DNA of 64,000 nucleotides from Sphingopyxis sp. TUF1 (GCF_036687315.1 NZ_CP144683.1:2798001-2862000); one strand, 5' to 3'; shown: positions 45,836-56,045, counted from the stretch's first letter. Notes: generated by a model not told the origin, from the letters alone. Numbers and translations are program-made.

Positions 45836-46396
45836 TTAAAGCGAGCGCATCAAGCGCACCGCCACCGCGGCCCACGGCGGGTTGCTGACGACCTGTTGCC
45901 GTTGCCCAGTACCGAGCGGAAGCAGGTGGAGCTTTTCGCCGTCGACGTTGAGCAGACGCGCAAAGAAGAAGCGGCCGGCGGGGCGGGGGACGAGCAGGTC
46001 GCGGTTGAGCGCGCTGGCCCAGTCGCCCTCGATCCGGCGGCACCAGATCTCGTCACCCGCGCGATAGTCGCCGATCGACGAGGTGACACGCACCGCGACC
46101 ATATCCTCGCCCGGCCGCGCGGCGAGCGCCTGTTCGGTGCGCGTCGGCGCGTGCGCGCCGTCGGCGCCGAGCAGCGCGGTGATCGTCAGCTGCGCATCCT
46201 GCGGCAGGCGCACGAGTTCGGCGGCATCGACGCCGAGCGCCGTGGCGATGCGGTTCATCCAGCCGAGCGAGAGCGTGCGCGTCCCGGTTTCGAGGCGGCC
46301 GATCGTCTGCGCGGTGGTCGGCGGATCGCAGCGCTGCGCGACCTCCTCCAGCGTCAGGCCCTTCGCGCGGCGGACGGTTCGGATGCTGTTGATCAC
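45836..46396 (-). CDS. XRE-family transcriptional regulator
   Basis: A 186-residue protein with an N-terminal helix-turn-helix (SIRTVRRAKGLTLEEVAQRCDPPTTAQTIGRLETGTR). The C-terminal half (about 90-186, PGEDMVAVRVTSSIGDYRAGDEIWC) resembles the peptidase S24/LexA-like sensor fold, but I see no clear Ser-Lys catalytic pair, so it is probably not self-cleaving. It is divergent from the DUF6456 gene across a 90-bp region and is a natural candidate to regulate it (inference). Its target is otherwise unknown. Confidence 0.85.
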   Translation of the reverse strand: MINSIRTVRRAKGLTLEEVAQRCDPPTTAQTIGRLETGTRTLSLGWMNRIATALGVDAAELVRLPQDAQLTITALLGADGAHAPTRTEQALAARPGEDMVAVRVTSSIGDYRAGDEIWCRRIEGDWASALNRDLLVPRPAGRFFFARLLNVDGEKLHLLPLGTGQRQQVVSNPPWAAVAVRLMRSL

Positions 46397-46413
46397 GGCC
46401 TTTGCCTTCCTAT

Positions 46414-46426
46414 AACCAAATCGGTT
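46414..46426. promoter_or_regulatory. Short dyad between the XRE and DUF6456 genes
   Basis: AACC-AAATC-GGTT lies in the middle of the divergent promoter region. The position suits an operator for the XRE protein, but the dyad is short and found by eye only. Confidence 0.25.
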
Positions 46427-46485
46427 TTTTCTTTCCTACATAATCATCCAATGTCAAGCCCTCTGTCTAGATAGAGGAGACCGAG

Positions 46486-46968
46486 ATGACCGCACGCCGC
46501 CTGGAAACCCGCATTCACCCCGACGACCGGATCGATCCCGGCAAAACGGGGCCACAGGTCATGCGGCATGTAACCGTCAATGTCGGCGAAAGCCCGATTG
46601 ACTGGCTGGCCTCGCGCGGGCTGCTGACACCTGCACAGTTGGGGGCGGGCGAGCGGCTGCGCGCCGATTATGAGCGTGCGGGACTGGCAGCGCGGGTGAC
46701 GATGCGCTGGGACGCGGTGGCGCCGGGGAAGAGTCGCGCCGGTGCGCGTGCGGCCGATGCGTCGCTGGCGCGGATCGATGCTCACCGGCGCTTTCACGGT
46801 GCGCTCGATGCGGCGGGGCCGGGGCTGGCCGACATTTGCTGGCGGGTGATCTGCGCGGGCGAGGGGATCGGCGGTGCCGAAAAGGCGCTGGGCTGGCCCG
46901 CGCGATCGGGCAAGCTCGTGCTGGGACTGGCGCTCGACCGTCTCGCGCGTTTTTACGGCACGGGGTAG
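46486..46968 (+). CDS. DUF6456 protein
   Basis: A 160-residue protein. The core matches DUF6456: SPIDWLASRGLLTPAQLGAGERLRADYERAGL, then ARIDAHRRFHGALDAAGPGLADICWRVICAGEGIGGAEKALGWPARSGKLVLGLALDRLARFYG. The C-terminal part resembles a helix-turn-helix, so it might bind nucleic acid, but function is not established. An AGAGGAG site precedes the ATG. It is divergent from the XRE regulator. Confidence 0.82.
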   Translation: MTARRLETRIHPDDRIDPGKTGPQVMRHVTVNVGESPIDWLASRGLLTPAQLGAGERLRADYERAGLAARVTMRWDAVAPGKSRAGARAADASLARIDAHRRFHGALDAAGPGLADICWRVICAGEGIGGAEKALGWPARSGKLVLGLALDRLARFYGTG

Positions 46969-46974
46969 CCCAGG

Positions 46975-47069
46975 GCGTCATTGCGAGGAGCGAAGCGACG
47001 AAGCAATCTCCAGTGGGCATCCGGTCGGTGCGATAGCTGGCGATTGCTTCGCTGCGCTCGCAATGACGC
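46975..47069. repeat. Inverted repeat of the GCGTCATTGCGAG type
   Basis: GCGTCATTGCGAGGAGCGAAG... at the left is matched by ...GCTGCGCTCGCAATGACGC at the right. The arms are about 30 bp and contain GAAGCAATC/GATTGCTTC. This element is found scattered in many bacterial genomes. It lies between the DUF6456 gene and the next oxidoreductase gene. Confidence 0.85.
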
Positions 47070-47172
47070 ATGCGGGATGAGGACCAAATTTTCTTGGGGA
47101 GCGATTGCCAGCCCCGCCGCATCGTCCTATTCCCGTTGCATCCAGAAACTGAAATGCGACGGGAGACGCGCG

Positions 47173-48312
47173 ATGACCGACCTGCCCCAAACCAACCTCA
47201 CCATGCTGACGCTCGTGAAGCCCGAAGGGCAGCTGGAAGTGTCGCTCGAGCGACGGCCGATGCCCGAACCCAAGCCGCACGAAGTGGTGGTGAAGCTGCT
47301 CGCCGCGCCGATCAACCCGTCGGACCTGGGCCTGCTGTTCGGCGGCGCCGACATGAGCACCGCGCGCGCTTCGGAGCGCAATGGGCTGCCCGTGCTGACC
47401 GCCGATGTCCCGCCCGCCGGGATGCGTGCGATGGCGGGGCGCGTGGGCGAGGCGATGGCGATCGGCAACGAAGGTTGCGGCACCGTCGTCGCGGCGGGCG
47501 CGTCGGCAGAGGCGCAGGCGCTGCTTGGCAAGACCGTCGCGGTGCTGGGCGGCGAGATGTATGCCGAATATCGCTGCCTTCCCGTACAGATGACGATGGC
47601 GCTGCCCGACGGCACGGACCCGAAGGACGGCGCCTCCTGCTTCGTCAATCCGCTCACCAGTCTGGCCTTTACCGAAACGATGCGGATGGAGGGGCACAGC
47701 GCGATCGTCCACACCGCCGCGGCGTCGAACCTGGGTCAGATGCTCGTCAAGATTTGCGCAAAGGACGGCATCCCGCTGGTCAATATCGTGCGCAGCGACG
47801 CGCAGGTCGCGCTGCTGAAAGGCATCGGCGCGCAACATGTCGTCAACAGCAGCGCCGACGATTTCATGGACCGGCTGATCGACGCGATCGCCGAAACGGG
47901 GGCGACGATCGGGTTCGACGCGACGGGCGGCGGCAAGCTGGCGGGGCAGATTTTGACCGCGATGGAGGCGGCGGCGGTGCGGCGCATGACGACATACAGC
48001 CGTTATGGGTCCGACACGTTCAAGCAGGTCTATATCTATGGCGCGCTCGACCTGTCGCCGACAACCTTCTCGGCGCGCAGTTTCGGGCTGACGTGGGCGC
48101 TCGGCGGATTCCTGCTGACGCCGTTCATGGCAAAAGCGGGAATGGAGGTTGTCGGACGGATGCGCCAGCGCGTCGTCGACGAGCTGACGACGACCTTCAA
48201 GAGCCATTACAGCCACGAAATCTCGCTGACCGAGGCGCTCGATGTCGAAACCGCGCAGGCCTATAATGCCAAGCGGACGGGCGAGAAATATCTGATCCGG
48301 CCGCACGGATAA
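47173..48312 (+). CDS. Zinc-binding-dehydrogenase-family oxidoreductase
   Basis: A 379-residue MDR-superfamily protein. The N-terminal GroES-like part has PHEVVVKLLAAPINPSDLGLLFGG. The Rossmann part begins IVHTAAASNLGQMLVKICAKDG and continues ATIGFDATGGGKLAGQIL. Catalytic zinc ligands are not evident. It resembles the larger quinone-reductase-like branch with an extra C-terminal region. A longer open frame starts inside the upstream inverted repeat and is spurious; the ATG at 47173 follows GGGAG. A strong terminator follows at 48316. Confidence 0.9.
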   Translation: MTDLPQTNLTMLTLVKPEGQLEVSLERRPMPEPKPHEVVVKLLAAPINPSDLGLLFGGADMSTARASERNGLPVLTADVPPAGMRAMAGRVGEAMAIGNEGCGTVVAAGASAEAQALLGKTVAVLGGEMYAEYRCLPVQMTMALPDGTDPKDGASCFVNPLTSLAFTETMRMEGHSAIVHTAAASNLGQMLVKICAKDGIPLVNIVRSDAQVALLKGIGAQHVVNSSADDFMDRLIDAIAETGATIGFDATGGGKLAGQILTAMEAAAVRRMTTYSRYGSDTFKQVYIYGALDLSPTTFSARSFGLTWALGGFLLTPFMAKAGMEVVGRMRQRVVDELTTTFKSHYSHEISLTEALDVETAQAYNAKRTGEKYLIRPHG

Positions 48313-48315
48313 GGA

Positions 48316-48349
48316 AAAGGGCCCACCGGCGGTGGCCGGTGAGCCCTTT
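48316..48349 (+). terminator. Strong hairpin terminator
   Basis: A 15-bp stem, AAAGGGCCCACCGGC with GCCGGTGAGCCCTTT, encloses a GGTG loop. It starts 4 bp after the oxidoreductase stop. The A- and T-rich stem ends suit a bidirectional rho-independent terminator that would also serve the minus-strand PspC gene. Confidence 0.85.
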
Positions 48350-48408
48350 GATTTCGGGAATCTGGGGCCGGTGAACGGGGTGCCTGAGGCGACCGGCCCG
48401 TGGCTGTC

Positions 48409-48588
48409 CTATGGCGCGAGGATCGCGACGGTCAGGTACAGCAGCAGCGGCAGGCCGAAGCCCAGGAGTGTCAGGGCGGCAAAGGCGACGCGCGTCCACA
48501 AGACATCGAAGCCGAAGTGGTCCGCCATCCCGGCGCAGACGCCGAAGAGGATGCCGTTCCGGCGATTCTTGCGAAAACCCTGTTTCAT
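48409..48588 (-). CDS. PspC-domain small membrane protein (59 aa)
   Basis: An ATG at 48588 after AAAGGAAAG opens a 59-codon gene. The protein begins FRKNRRNGILFGVCAGMADHFG, the PspC-domain signature, and continues with the hydrophobic helix VAFAALTLLGFGLPLLLYLTVAIL. PspC domains are membrane parts of the phage-shock envelope-stress response; this stand-alone short form occurs in sphingomonads and elsewhere. It lies 59 bp downstream of another tiny gene on the same strand. Confidence 0.85.
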   Translation of the reverse strand: MKQGFRKNRRNGILFGVCAGMADHFGFDVLWTRVAFAALTLLGFGLPLLLYLTVAILAP

Positions 48589-48647
48589 TTCTTTCCTTTC
48601 GATCCCGGCCCGAGGGCCGGCGTTCTTTGTGGGAGGTCGTCAGCCGA

Positions 48648-48776
48648 TCAGACGATCAGCTGACCAACCTGCGCACCATTCTGACCGACGATCGCGAACA
48701 GCATCGCCGAGGCGTAAAGCGAGGCGAAAGCGGCGAGGGCGTAGCTCTTGACGGCGTTGACGTTGAAATGGGCCAT
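48648..48776 (-). CDS. Small membrane protein (42 aa)
   Basis: An ATG at 48776 follows AAGGAAGGA, a strong ribosome-binding site. The 42 residues contain one Ala-rich hydrophobic helix (SYALAAFASLYASAMLFAIV) and end GQNGAQVGQLIV. I recognise no family. It is upstream of the PspC gene on the same strand and may form a two-gene stress operon with it (inference). A longer frame to 48959 exists, but the ribosome-binding site favours the short form. Confidence 0.7.
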   Translation of the reverse strand: MAHFNVNAVKSYALAAFASLYASAMLFAIVGQNGAQVGQLIV

Positions 48777-49027
48777 GATTTTATCCTTCCTTAAACCTTC
48801 CATCCGGACCATCCGGTGGATGCCAACAGTTATGCATGAGGCGTGCCAATTGCATTCATCCGCGGTTAACCGGGGTTTTGTGGCTCCATCGAAAATTGGA
48901 TAATGCGAAATTTGCGTCGGATGAGTGAATTTTCCCAACGATGGGGAAATATTGCGCACAGTTGCTGGCGGGTCGATGCGCGTCGGTGCTGGCGTCGCCG
49001 CATCGGCTGCGGTAGGCGCGGTCGGGC

Positions 49028-50137
49028 ATGACGCTTGCCCGCCTCTCGCTCACCGATTTTCGCAATCATGCCGGCGCCGAGCTGGCGGCGGGGTCGGGGC
49101 TGGTCGCGCTGCACGGCGACAATGGCGCGGGCAAGACGAACATATTGGAGGCGATCTCGCTGCTCGCGCCGGGACGGGGGCTGCGCCGCGCGCCGCTGTC
49201 CGACATGGTGCGTGACGGCGCGGGCGGCGGCTTTGCCATCTTTGCCGAGGTGACGGCGGGCGACGAGCTGCCGCCGGTGGCGCTGGGAACCGGGATCGAA
49301 CCCGCGCAGCCCGGACGGCGCATCGTCCGCATCAATGGCGCGCCCGCCGCCGCGACGGCGCTGGGCGAATGGCTCGCGATATTGTGGCTGACCCCGGCGA
49401 TGGACCGGCTGTTCGTCGAGACCGCGGGCAACCGTCGGCGTTTTCTCGACCGTCTCGTCCTCGCGCTCGACCCGCGCCACGCGCAGCACGGCAACCGCTA
49501 TGAAGCGGCGCTGCGCGCGCGCGGCAAGCTGCTCGCCGATTTGTCCGTCGCCGATGCGGCGTGGCTCGCGAGCCTGGAAGCGCAGCTCGCCGAGCATGGC
49601 GCGGCGATGGACACGGCGCGGCTCGATACGCTCGCGGCGCTTTCGGCCGAGCTGGCGGGGCAGCCCGATGCGCCCTTTGCGCGGCCGCTGCTCACTCTCG
49701 TCGACAGCGAGGGCAAGGAACGCGCCGCCCCGCATAGCGCCGAGGCGCTGCGGGCGCTGTTCGCCGCGCGCCGCCGGATCGACGCCGCTGCGGGCCGCGC
49801 GACCGCGGGGCCGCACCGCGACGACCTGGCGGCGGTTCATGCCGTTACGGGCCGTGCCGCCGCACGTTGTTCGACGGGCGAGCAAAAGGCGATGCTGCTG
49901 TCGCTCGTCCTCGCGCATGGCGATTGCGTCGCAAGGCTTCGCGGACAGCGGCCGGTGCTGCTGCTCGATGAGGTGGCGGCGCATCTCGACCCGCTGCGCC
50001 GCGCGGCGCTTTATGAGCGGCTCGCGGGGCAGGGCGGGCAGGCGTGGCTGACCGGGACCGAAGCTGCGCTGTTCGACGCGATGCCGGGGCCGGTGACGCG
50101 CTATCGCATTGCGGGCGGGCGGATCGCCGCGGGTTAG
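49028..50137 (+). CDS. recF: DNA replication and repair protein RecF
   Basis: A 369-residue SMC-like ATPase of the RecFOR gap-repair pathway. Walker A GDNGAGKT spans residues 30-37. The ABC signature region is [19 protein letters not shown], and Walker B is [16 protein letters not shown]. RecF loads RecA at single-stranded gaps. The gene is not beside dnaA-dnaN here. The gene start fits the usual N-terminus ([12 protein letters not shown]). Its stop overlaps the end of the convergent porin gene by 4 bp. Confidence 0.95.
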   Translation: MTLARLSLTDFRNHAGAELAAGSGLVALHGDNGAGKTNILEAISLLAPGRGLRRAPLSDMVRDGAGGGFAIFAEVTAGDELPPVALGTGIEPAQPGRRIVRINGAPAAATALGEWLAILWLTPAMDRLFVETAGNRRRFLDRLVLALDPRHAQHGNRYEAALRARGKLLADLSVADAAWLASLEAQLAEHGAAMDTARLDTLAALSAELAGQPDAPFARPLLTLVDSEGKERAAPHSAEALRALFAARRRIDAAAGRATAGPHRDDLAAVHAVTGRAAARCSTGEQKAMLLSLVLAHGDCVARLRGQRPVLLLDEVAAHLDPLRRAALYERLAGQGGQAWLTGTEAALFDAMPGPVTRYRIAGGRIAAG

Positions 50138-50925
50138 GGTTTTCCGCCGAAGGTGTAGCTGAGCGCGATGCCCACCGACGGCTGACTGCGCGAACCGAGC
50201 TGGCGCACGACGGGCGAATCCGCCGCATCACCGACGAGCCGGTCGTAGCGGCCATAGACGCCGATGCCCCAGCGGCGGCTGAGCTGGCGTAGATAGCCCG
50301 CGGTCACGCCGACCGACTGGATGCCGCCGCCGGGATCGAAGGCGGGAAGGCCCGACGTTACCGCCGCGTCCGGGGTCACGCCGAAATAGGCGCGGTGGTA
50401 TTTGGCATCGCCCAGCGTTACGCGCGGACCGATCGAGAACAGCCAGTCGTCGCCCGATCGCGCGACATAGTCGGCGCTGACTTCGCCGACCCAGCCCTTG
50501 TGGCCCGAGAAGGCCTTGCGCGCCTCGACGCGCAGGCGGAGCGCGGGGGTCAGGTTCACTTGGGCAAAACCGCCTGCCTCGAACGAGAAACCGACGCTAG
50601 GGAGGTCGGCGCCGATGTCCGACGCCTTGCGCTTGCCGATGAAACCGAGCGCGGGGCCAAAGGCGAAATCGCCGGAATGGACGAGCGGCGATCCGAAGCT
50701 TTCGTCGGGGGCCTCGAACTCAAAATTCTCACCCGCGCGTGCGCGCGACAAGTCGATATAGGGGCCGACGCTGAATTTATCGGCGCCGGGCGACGACGGT
50801 GACAGCTGCGGCCCGAGGATCAGGCGCGTGCGTTTTTCGCTGCTGTTGCCCTCAGTTTGAGCAATCGCCGGGTACGCCACCACCACAAACGCGAGGAGAA
50901 CGAGAGAGGGAGCCTTGCGTGTCAT
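50134..50925 (-). CDS. MipA/OmpV family outer-membrane protein
   Basis: A 263-residue protein with a signal peptide ([19 protein letters not shown]). The mature part is rich in amphipathic beta strands with alternating aromatic and polar residues ([66 protein letters not shown]) and ends in a strand-like SYTFGGKP, as in MipA/OmpV barrels. MipA links lytic transglycosylases in E. coli, but this need not apply here. The ATG at 50925 follows AAGGAT and gives the signal sequence; the longer frame would overlap the end of obgE. Confidence 0.87.
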   Translation of the reverse strand: MTRKAPSLVLLAFVVVAYPAIAQTEGNSSEKRTRLILGPQLSPSSPGADKFSVGPYIDLSRARAGENFEFEAPDESFGSPLVHSGDFAFGPALGFIGKRKASDIGADLPSVGFSFEAGGFAQVNLTPALRLRVEARKAFSGHKGWVGEVSADYVARSGDDWLFSIGPRVTLGDAKYHRAYFGVTPDAAVTSGLPAFDPGGGIQSVGVTAGYLRQLSRRWGIGVYGRYDRLVGDAADSPVVRQLGSRSQPSVGIALSYTFGGKP

Positions 50926-51064
50926 GCGAAATCCTTGTTGTTCCGCATGAAATTCCCTGCGGAGCGTTTCGTTCCTGTTCGGGCCCCGAGGGGGCCGGAA
51001 TCGCGGCCTATCGGTAGACGGAGCAGTGGAAGCGCGGCCTTTACGGGAATAATGAAAATTCGCG

Positions 51065-52120
<1,056 letters not shown>

Positions 52121-52243
52121 TTAGTCGGAAAGCGGCGCTTTGGCTAGGTTGCCGCACCGAAACGCCCGGCTTGCGTTGCCGCCCGGCGCGCGTACAAGCG
52201 GCGCAGGGCGAAAAGCCATAAACAATCAAAGGGGAGCCACTTT

Positions 52244-53641
52244 ATGTCCGACAGCCTGATGCGCCGCAAATCGATCGTTCAGCATCAACCGGACGGACAC
52301 GGATTGGCGCGCACATTGGGCTGGCCGCATCTGATTGCGCTCGGCGTCGGCGCGATCGTCGGCACGGGGATTCTGACGTTGATCGGCGTCGGCGCCGACA
52401 AGGCCGGACCGGCGGTGATCCTCTCCTTTGCCGTCGCCGGGCTGATCTGCGCCTGCGCGGCGCTCGCCTATGCCGAAATGGCGACGATGATCCCTGCGTC
52501 GGGCAGCGCCTACACCTACAGCTATGTCGTGATCGGCGAGATCATCGCGTGGGTCGTCGGGTGGAGCCTGATCCTGGAATATTCGTTGGTGGTCAGCGCG
52601 GTCGCGGTCGGCTGGTCGGGTTATGCCGCGCCACTGCTCGAGGCTTGGGCGGGCGTGCCGATGGCGCTCATGCAGGGGCCGGAACTGGGTGGGATAGTCA
52701 ACCTGCCGGCGATCGCGATCATTGCGGTCGTTGCCGGACTTTTGCTGGTCGGCACGCGCGAAAGTGCGACGCTCAACGCATTTCTGGTGCTGGTGAAAGT
52801 GCTGGCGCTGGTGATCTTTGTCGCGGTCGCGCTTCCCGCCTTCAACGCCGCCAATCTGGAACCCTTCAGCCCCTATGGCTTTGCCAAGCATATGGGCCCT
52901 GACGGCGTTGAACGCGGGGTGATGGCTGCCGCAGCGATCATCTTCTTTGCATTTTACGGATTCGACGCGATCGCGACCGCGGCGGAAGAGACGCGCAACC
53001 CCGACCGCGACCTGAAGATCGGCATTATCGGGTCGATGTTCGCCTGCGTCGCTATCTATATCACTGTTGCCGTCGCTGCGGTGGGCGCAATCGCTTACAC
53101 GCGCTTCGCCAACAGCCCCGAACCGCTCGCGCTGATCCTGCGCGAACTTGGCAGCCCGCTCGCGGCGCAATATCTCGCCGTTTCGGCGGTCATCGCGTTG
53201 CCGACGGTCATCCTTGCCTTCTTCTATGGACAAAGCCGCATCTTCTTCACGATGGCGCGCGACGGGCTGCTCCCCGCGAGCCTCGCCAAGCTGTCATCGC
53301 GCGGGACGCCCGTGCGCATCACCATCTTTACGGCGATCGTCGTCGCGATTCTTGCGGGCTTCATACCGCTGGGCGAGCTTGCTGCGCTCGCCAATGCGGG
53401 GACGCTCGCCGCCTTTACCGCTGTGTCGATTTGCATGCTCATCATGCGCCGCCGGGCGCCCGACGCGACGCGCACTTTCCGCACGCCCTTGCCGTGGGTG
53501 ATCGGCGGGATCGCAGTACTCGGCTGTATCTATCTCTTCTTCAGCCTGCCGATGAAGACGCAATTCTGGTTCCTGATCTGGAACATTGCCGGCATCGCAA
53601 TCTATTTCCTCTATGCGCGCCGCCATGCGGTGGCGGACTGA
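52244..53641 (+). CDS. APC-family amino-acid permease
   Basis: A 465-residue inner-membrane transporter with about 12 hydrophobic segments. The first helix carries the APC signature LIALGVGAIVGTGILTLIGVGA. The region FYGFDAIATAAEETRNPDRDLKIGIIGS is typical of the cationic amino-acid transporter (CAT/YfnA) branch. The substrate is probably one or more amino acids taken up with protons. An AAGGGGAG site precedes the ATG. It lies 36 bp before the DUF1275 gene. Confidence 0.92.
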   Translation: MSDSLMRRKSIVQHQPDGHGLARTLGWPHLIALGVGAIVGTGILTLIGVGADKAGPAVILSFAVAGLICACAALAYAEMATMIPASGSAYTYSYVVIGEIIAWVVGWSLILEYSLVVSAVAVGWSGYAAPLLEAWAGVPMALMQGPELGGIVNLPAIAIIAVVAGLLLVGTRESATLNAFLVLVKVLALVIFVAVALPAFNAANLEPFSPYGFAKHMGPDGVERGVMAAAAIIFFAFYGFDAIATAAEETRNPDRDLKIGIIGSMFACVAIYITVAVAAVGAIAYTRFANSPEPLALILRELGSPLAAQYLAVSAVIALPTVILAFFYGQSRIFFTMARDGLLPASLAKLSSRGTPVRITIFTAIVVAILAGFIPLGELAALANAGTLAAFTAVSICMLIMRRRAPDATRTFRTPLPWVIGGIAVLGCIYLFFSLPMKTQFWFLIWNIAGIAIYFLYARRHAVAD

Positions 53642-53677
53642 TCGTCGGTTACGCGCGGCGGCGGGGCTGGCTGGGCG

Positions 53678-54316
53678 ATGATCCGTTTCGATCGGTCGCA
53701 ACAGCGGCTCGCGGCGGGGATCTCGGCGCTCGCCGGCTTTGTGGATGCGATCGGCTTCGTCGAATCGGGCGGCTTTTTTGTGTCCTTCATGACGGGCAAT
53801 TCGACGCGGCTTGCGGTCGGCGTCGCCGAGTGGACCTACGCGGGGCTGGTTGCCGGCCTTATCATCCTGTTGTTCCTCGTCGGCGTCGTTGCGGGATCGC
53901 TCGTTGCCGCGCGGACCGAGGCGCGGCGTAGCGGGGTAATCCTGTTCAGCGTCGCTGCACTGCTGACTGTGGCGGGCGGGCTTCGGATCGCCGATCAGGT
54001 GGTTGGCGCGGTGGCGTGCCTGGCGGTGGCGATGGGAATAATCAACGCCGCGGTCGAAGGACGCGACGGCGCCGTGGTCGGCGTCACCTATATGACCGGA
54101 ACGCTGGTACAAATGGGACAGAAAATGGCCAATGCTCTCAGCGGGGCGGGGGACGGGCGCTGGTTGCCGCATCTGGCGCTGTGGTCGTCACTCGTCGGGG
54201 GCGCGATCGTAGGCGCGCGCGTGACGATATGGTCGCCGCTGGCCGCCTATGCGCTGGCGATCACCGGCGCCGCCGCGCTGGGCGGCCGCGCATTATGGGT
54301 GGCGCGGCGCGCCTGA
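53678..54316 (+). CDS. DUF1275 (YoaK-like) membrane protein
   Basis: A 212-residue protein with six hydrophobic segments. The DUF1275 pattern is clear: LAAGISALAGFVDAIGFVESGGFFVSFMTGNSTRLAVG and GVTYMTGTLVQMGQKMANAL. Function is unknown; a transport role has been suggested. It is 36 bp downstream of the permease gene and is likely co-transcribed. It converges with the zinc-ribbon gene. Confidence 0.9.
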   Translation: MIRFDRSQQRLAAGISALAGFVDAIGFVESGGFFVSFMTGNSTRLAVGVAEWTYAGLVAGLIILLFLVGVVAGSLVAARTEARRSGVILFSVAALLTVAGGLRIADQVVGAVACLAVAMGIINAAVEGRDGAVVGVTYMTGTLVQMGQKMANALSGAGDGRWLPHLALWSSLVGGAIVGARVTIWSPLAAYALAITGAAALGGRALWVARRA

Positions 54317-54334
54317 CGACGCGCCGCATTCCCG

Positions 54335-54646
54335 TCAGTCGAACAACTCGCTGAGGAAGCTTTTATACTTCTTCTTGTGCGGCTTGCCATAATAGCGGTC
54401 GTCATAACCCCGCTCGCGATATTCCCGCTCGCGATATTGCGGCGGCGGCGGTGCGGCCTGCGGACGGGCAGGGGCGGCGGCGGGCGCGCTTGCGGCATCG
54501 CTGCGTTCAATGATCTTGTCGAGTTCGCCGCGATCGAGCCAGACGCCGCGGCATTGCGGGCAATAGTCAATCTCGATCCCCTGTCGTTCGGACATGACAA
54601 GGTTCACGCGGCAGGTCGGGCAGAGCAGCCCCTGGGCATCGGTCAC
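54335..54646 (-). CDS. zf-TFIIB zinc-ribbon protein
   Basis: A 103-residue protein. The N-terminal zinc ribbon has CPTC and CPQC pairs (LLCPTCRVNLVMSERQGIEIDYCPQCRGVWLDRGELDKII), the zf-TFIIB signature. The rest is low complexity: an Ala/Pro stretch, then YREREYRERGYDDRYYGKPHKKKYKSFL, which is charged and Tyr-rich and ends SELFD. Such proteins are widespread and their function is unknown. It has its own promoter region, facing rplJ. Confidence 0.88.
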   Translation of the reverse strand: MTDAQGLLCPTCRVNLVMSERQGIEIDYCPQCRGVWLDRGELDKIIERSDAASAPAAAPARPQAAPPPPQYREREYRERGYDDRYYGKPHKKKYKSFLSELFD

Positions 54647-54790
54647 GCAGACATCCTTTCCTTACATCGTTTCAAGGCGCCGAACGCGTTGGGCGCGTTT
54701 TGCGTTCCTCTATTCAGATAGGAGCGGCCAGGCGAACGCCAAGGGGGCCTGCGCGCGCCGCACCGCGATGGCTGCTCCCGACGTCGCGCC

Positions 54791-54818
54791 TTGACTTTAC
54801 GGAGATTCGGGCTATGAG
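54791..54818 (+). promoter_or_regulatory. Promoter of the rplJ-rplL operon
   Basis: TTGACT (54791-54796) and TATGAG (54813-54818) are separated by 16 bp. They lie about 280 bp before the rplJ start, which allows a long 5' leader as is usual for L10 operons. Confidence 0.5.
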
Positions 54819-55095
54819 CGCCCCCGTGTTGTCCGGGCCTTGGCCCTGGCAATTCCGTCCGAGACAGTTGGTGAGGGGGATTTGCCCTTCTTAATTTCCA
54901 GCCGAGACGGGGAACAGTCTTTTATCGGTCGCCCGCTTGGCATGCCAGGTGACGCGGCTTGACCGACCCCTTCGGACATCGTCAGCGCAAGTGCAGGTGA
55001 GCCTCGCTCGCGCCTGTGGTTGCGTGTGTTAGCCGCCCGGCGGCTCCCGGCGTTTCGACGCATGGAGCATCCGGACATCAGAGTGGAGTATAGGC
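54819..55095 (+). promoter_or_regulatory. Candidate 5' leader (L10 leader) of rplJ
   Basis: Nearly 280 bases without a gene separate the promoter from rplJ. In other bacteria the L10-L12 complex binds this leader and represses translation. Several complementary segments are visible (for example GCCGCCCGGCGGC near 55031), but I cannot draw the consensus leader fold by eye. Confidence 0.4.
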
Positions 55096-55611
55096 ATGGA
55101 TCGTACGGAAAAGGCCGAAGCCGTATCCTCGCTGAACGCTACGCTGGCAAATGCCGCTTCGGTTGTGGTCGTCCGCAACCTCGGCATGACCGTCGCACAG
55201 TCGACGGTTCTGCGCCAGCAGATGCGCGATGCAGGAGCCGACTTTCGCGTCACGAAGAACCGTCTTGCCAAAATCGCGCTCGACGGCACGTCCTATGGCG
55301 GGATCGGCGAACTGCTGACCGGCCCCACCGCGCTTGCCACCTCGACCGATCCGGTCGCGGCGGCGAAAATCGCGGTGGAATTTGCCAAGACCAACGACAA
55401 GCTTGAAATCGTTGGCGGCGGCATGGGCGACGTGGTGCTCGACGTGGATGGCGTCAAAGCGCTGGCTTCGCTTCCCTCGCTCGACGAGCTGCGCGCCAAG
55501 ATCGTTGGTCTGGTGCAGGCTCCGGCTACCAAGGTTGCGCAGATTGCCGCAGCCCCGGCGGGCCAGCTGGCGCGGGTTTTTGGCGCATATGCCGCCAAAG
55601 AAGCAGCGTGA
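55096..55611 (+). CDS. rplJ: Large ribosomal subunit protein uL10
   Basis: A 171-residue ribosomal stalk base protein. The N-terminal RNA-binding domain has [40 protein letters not shown], and the C-terminal helix ends [15 protein letters not shown], which carries the L7/L12 dimers. It is 56 bp before rplL. The gene usually sits in rplKAJL-rpoBC; here rplK-rplA do not precede it (a zinc-ribbon gene on the other strand does). Confidence 0.97.
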   Translation: MDRTEKAEAVSSLNATLANAASVVVVRNLGMTVAQSTVLRQQMRDAGADFRVTKNRLAKIALDGTSYGGIGELLTGPTALATSTDPVAAAKIAVEFAKTNDKLEIVGGGMGDVVLDVDGVKALASLPSLDELRAKIVGLVQAPATKVAQIAAAPAGQLARVFGAYAAKEAA

Positions 55612-55667
55612 TTTCGAACTGAACTGAAACTTGTGCCGGGCTTTCCCGGCTGTGATGGAGAATGAAA

Positions 55668-56045
55668 ATGGCTGATCTTGCAAAGATCGTTGAAGACCTG
55701 TCGGCGCTGACCGTTCTGGAAGCTGCCGAGCTTTCGAAGATGCTCGAAGAAAAGTGGGGCGTTTCGGCCGCCGCTGCCGTTGCGGTTGCCGCTCCGGGTG
55801 GCGCGGGCGCCGCTGCTCCTGCCGCCGAAGAAAAGGACGAGTTCGACGTCATCCTGACGGGTGACGGCGGCAACAAGATCAACGTGATCAAGGAAGTCCG
55901 CGCGATCACCGGCCTGGGTCTTGGCGAAGCCAAGGCGCTCGTCGAAGGCGCGCCGAAGGCCGTCAAGGAAGGCGCCAGCAAGGCCGAAGCGGAAGAGCTG
56001 AAGAAGAAGCTCGAAGCGGCCGGCGCGACCGTTGAACTGAAGTAA
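55668..56045 (+). CDS. rplL: Large ribosomal subunit protein bL12 (L7/L12)
   Basis: A 125-residue acidic stalk protein that recruits translation GTPases. The N-terminal dimerisation domain is [29 protein letters not shown], followed by an Ala/Gly/Pro hinge and the C-terminal domain [47 protein letters not shown]. The ATG at 55668 follows GGAGAATGA; one two codons upstream is less likely. A strong terminator follows, with no rpoB downstream. Confidence 0.97.
   Translation: MADLAKIVEDLSALTVLEAAELSKMLEEKWGVSAAAAVAVAAPGGAGAAAPAAEEKDEFDVILTGDGGNKINVIKEVRAITGLGLGEAKALVEGAPKAVKEGASKAEAEELKKKLEAAGATVELK

Noticed and set aside
46981..47172. Upstream start for the oxidoreductase at 47173
   Set aside because: The extension is encoded by an inverted repeat; the ATG at 47173 has a good ribosome-binding site.
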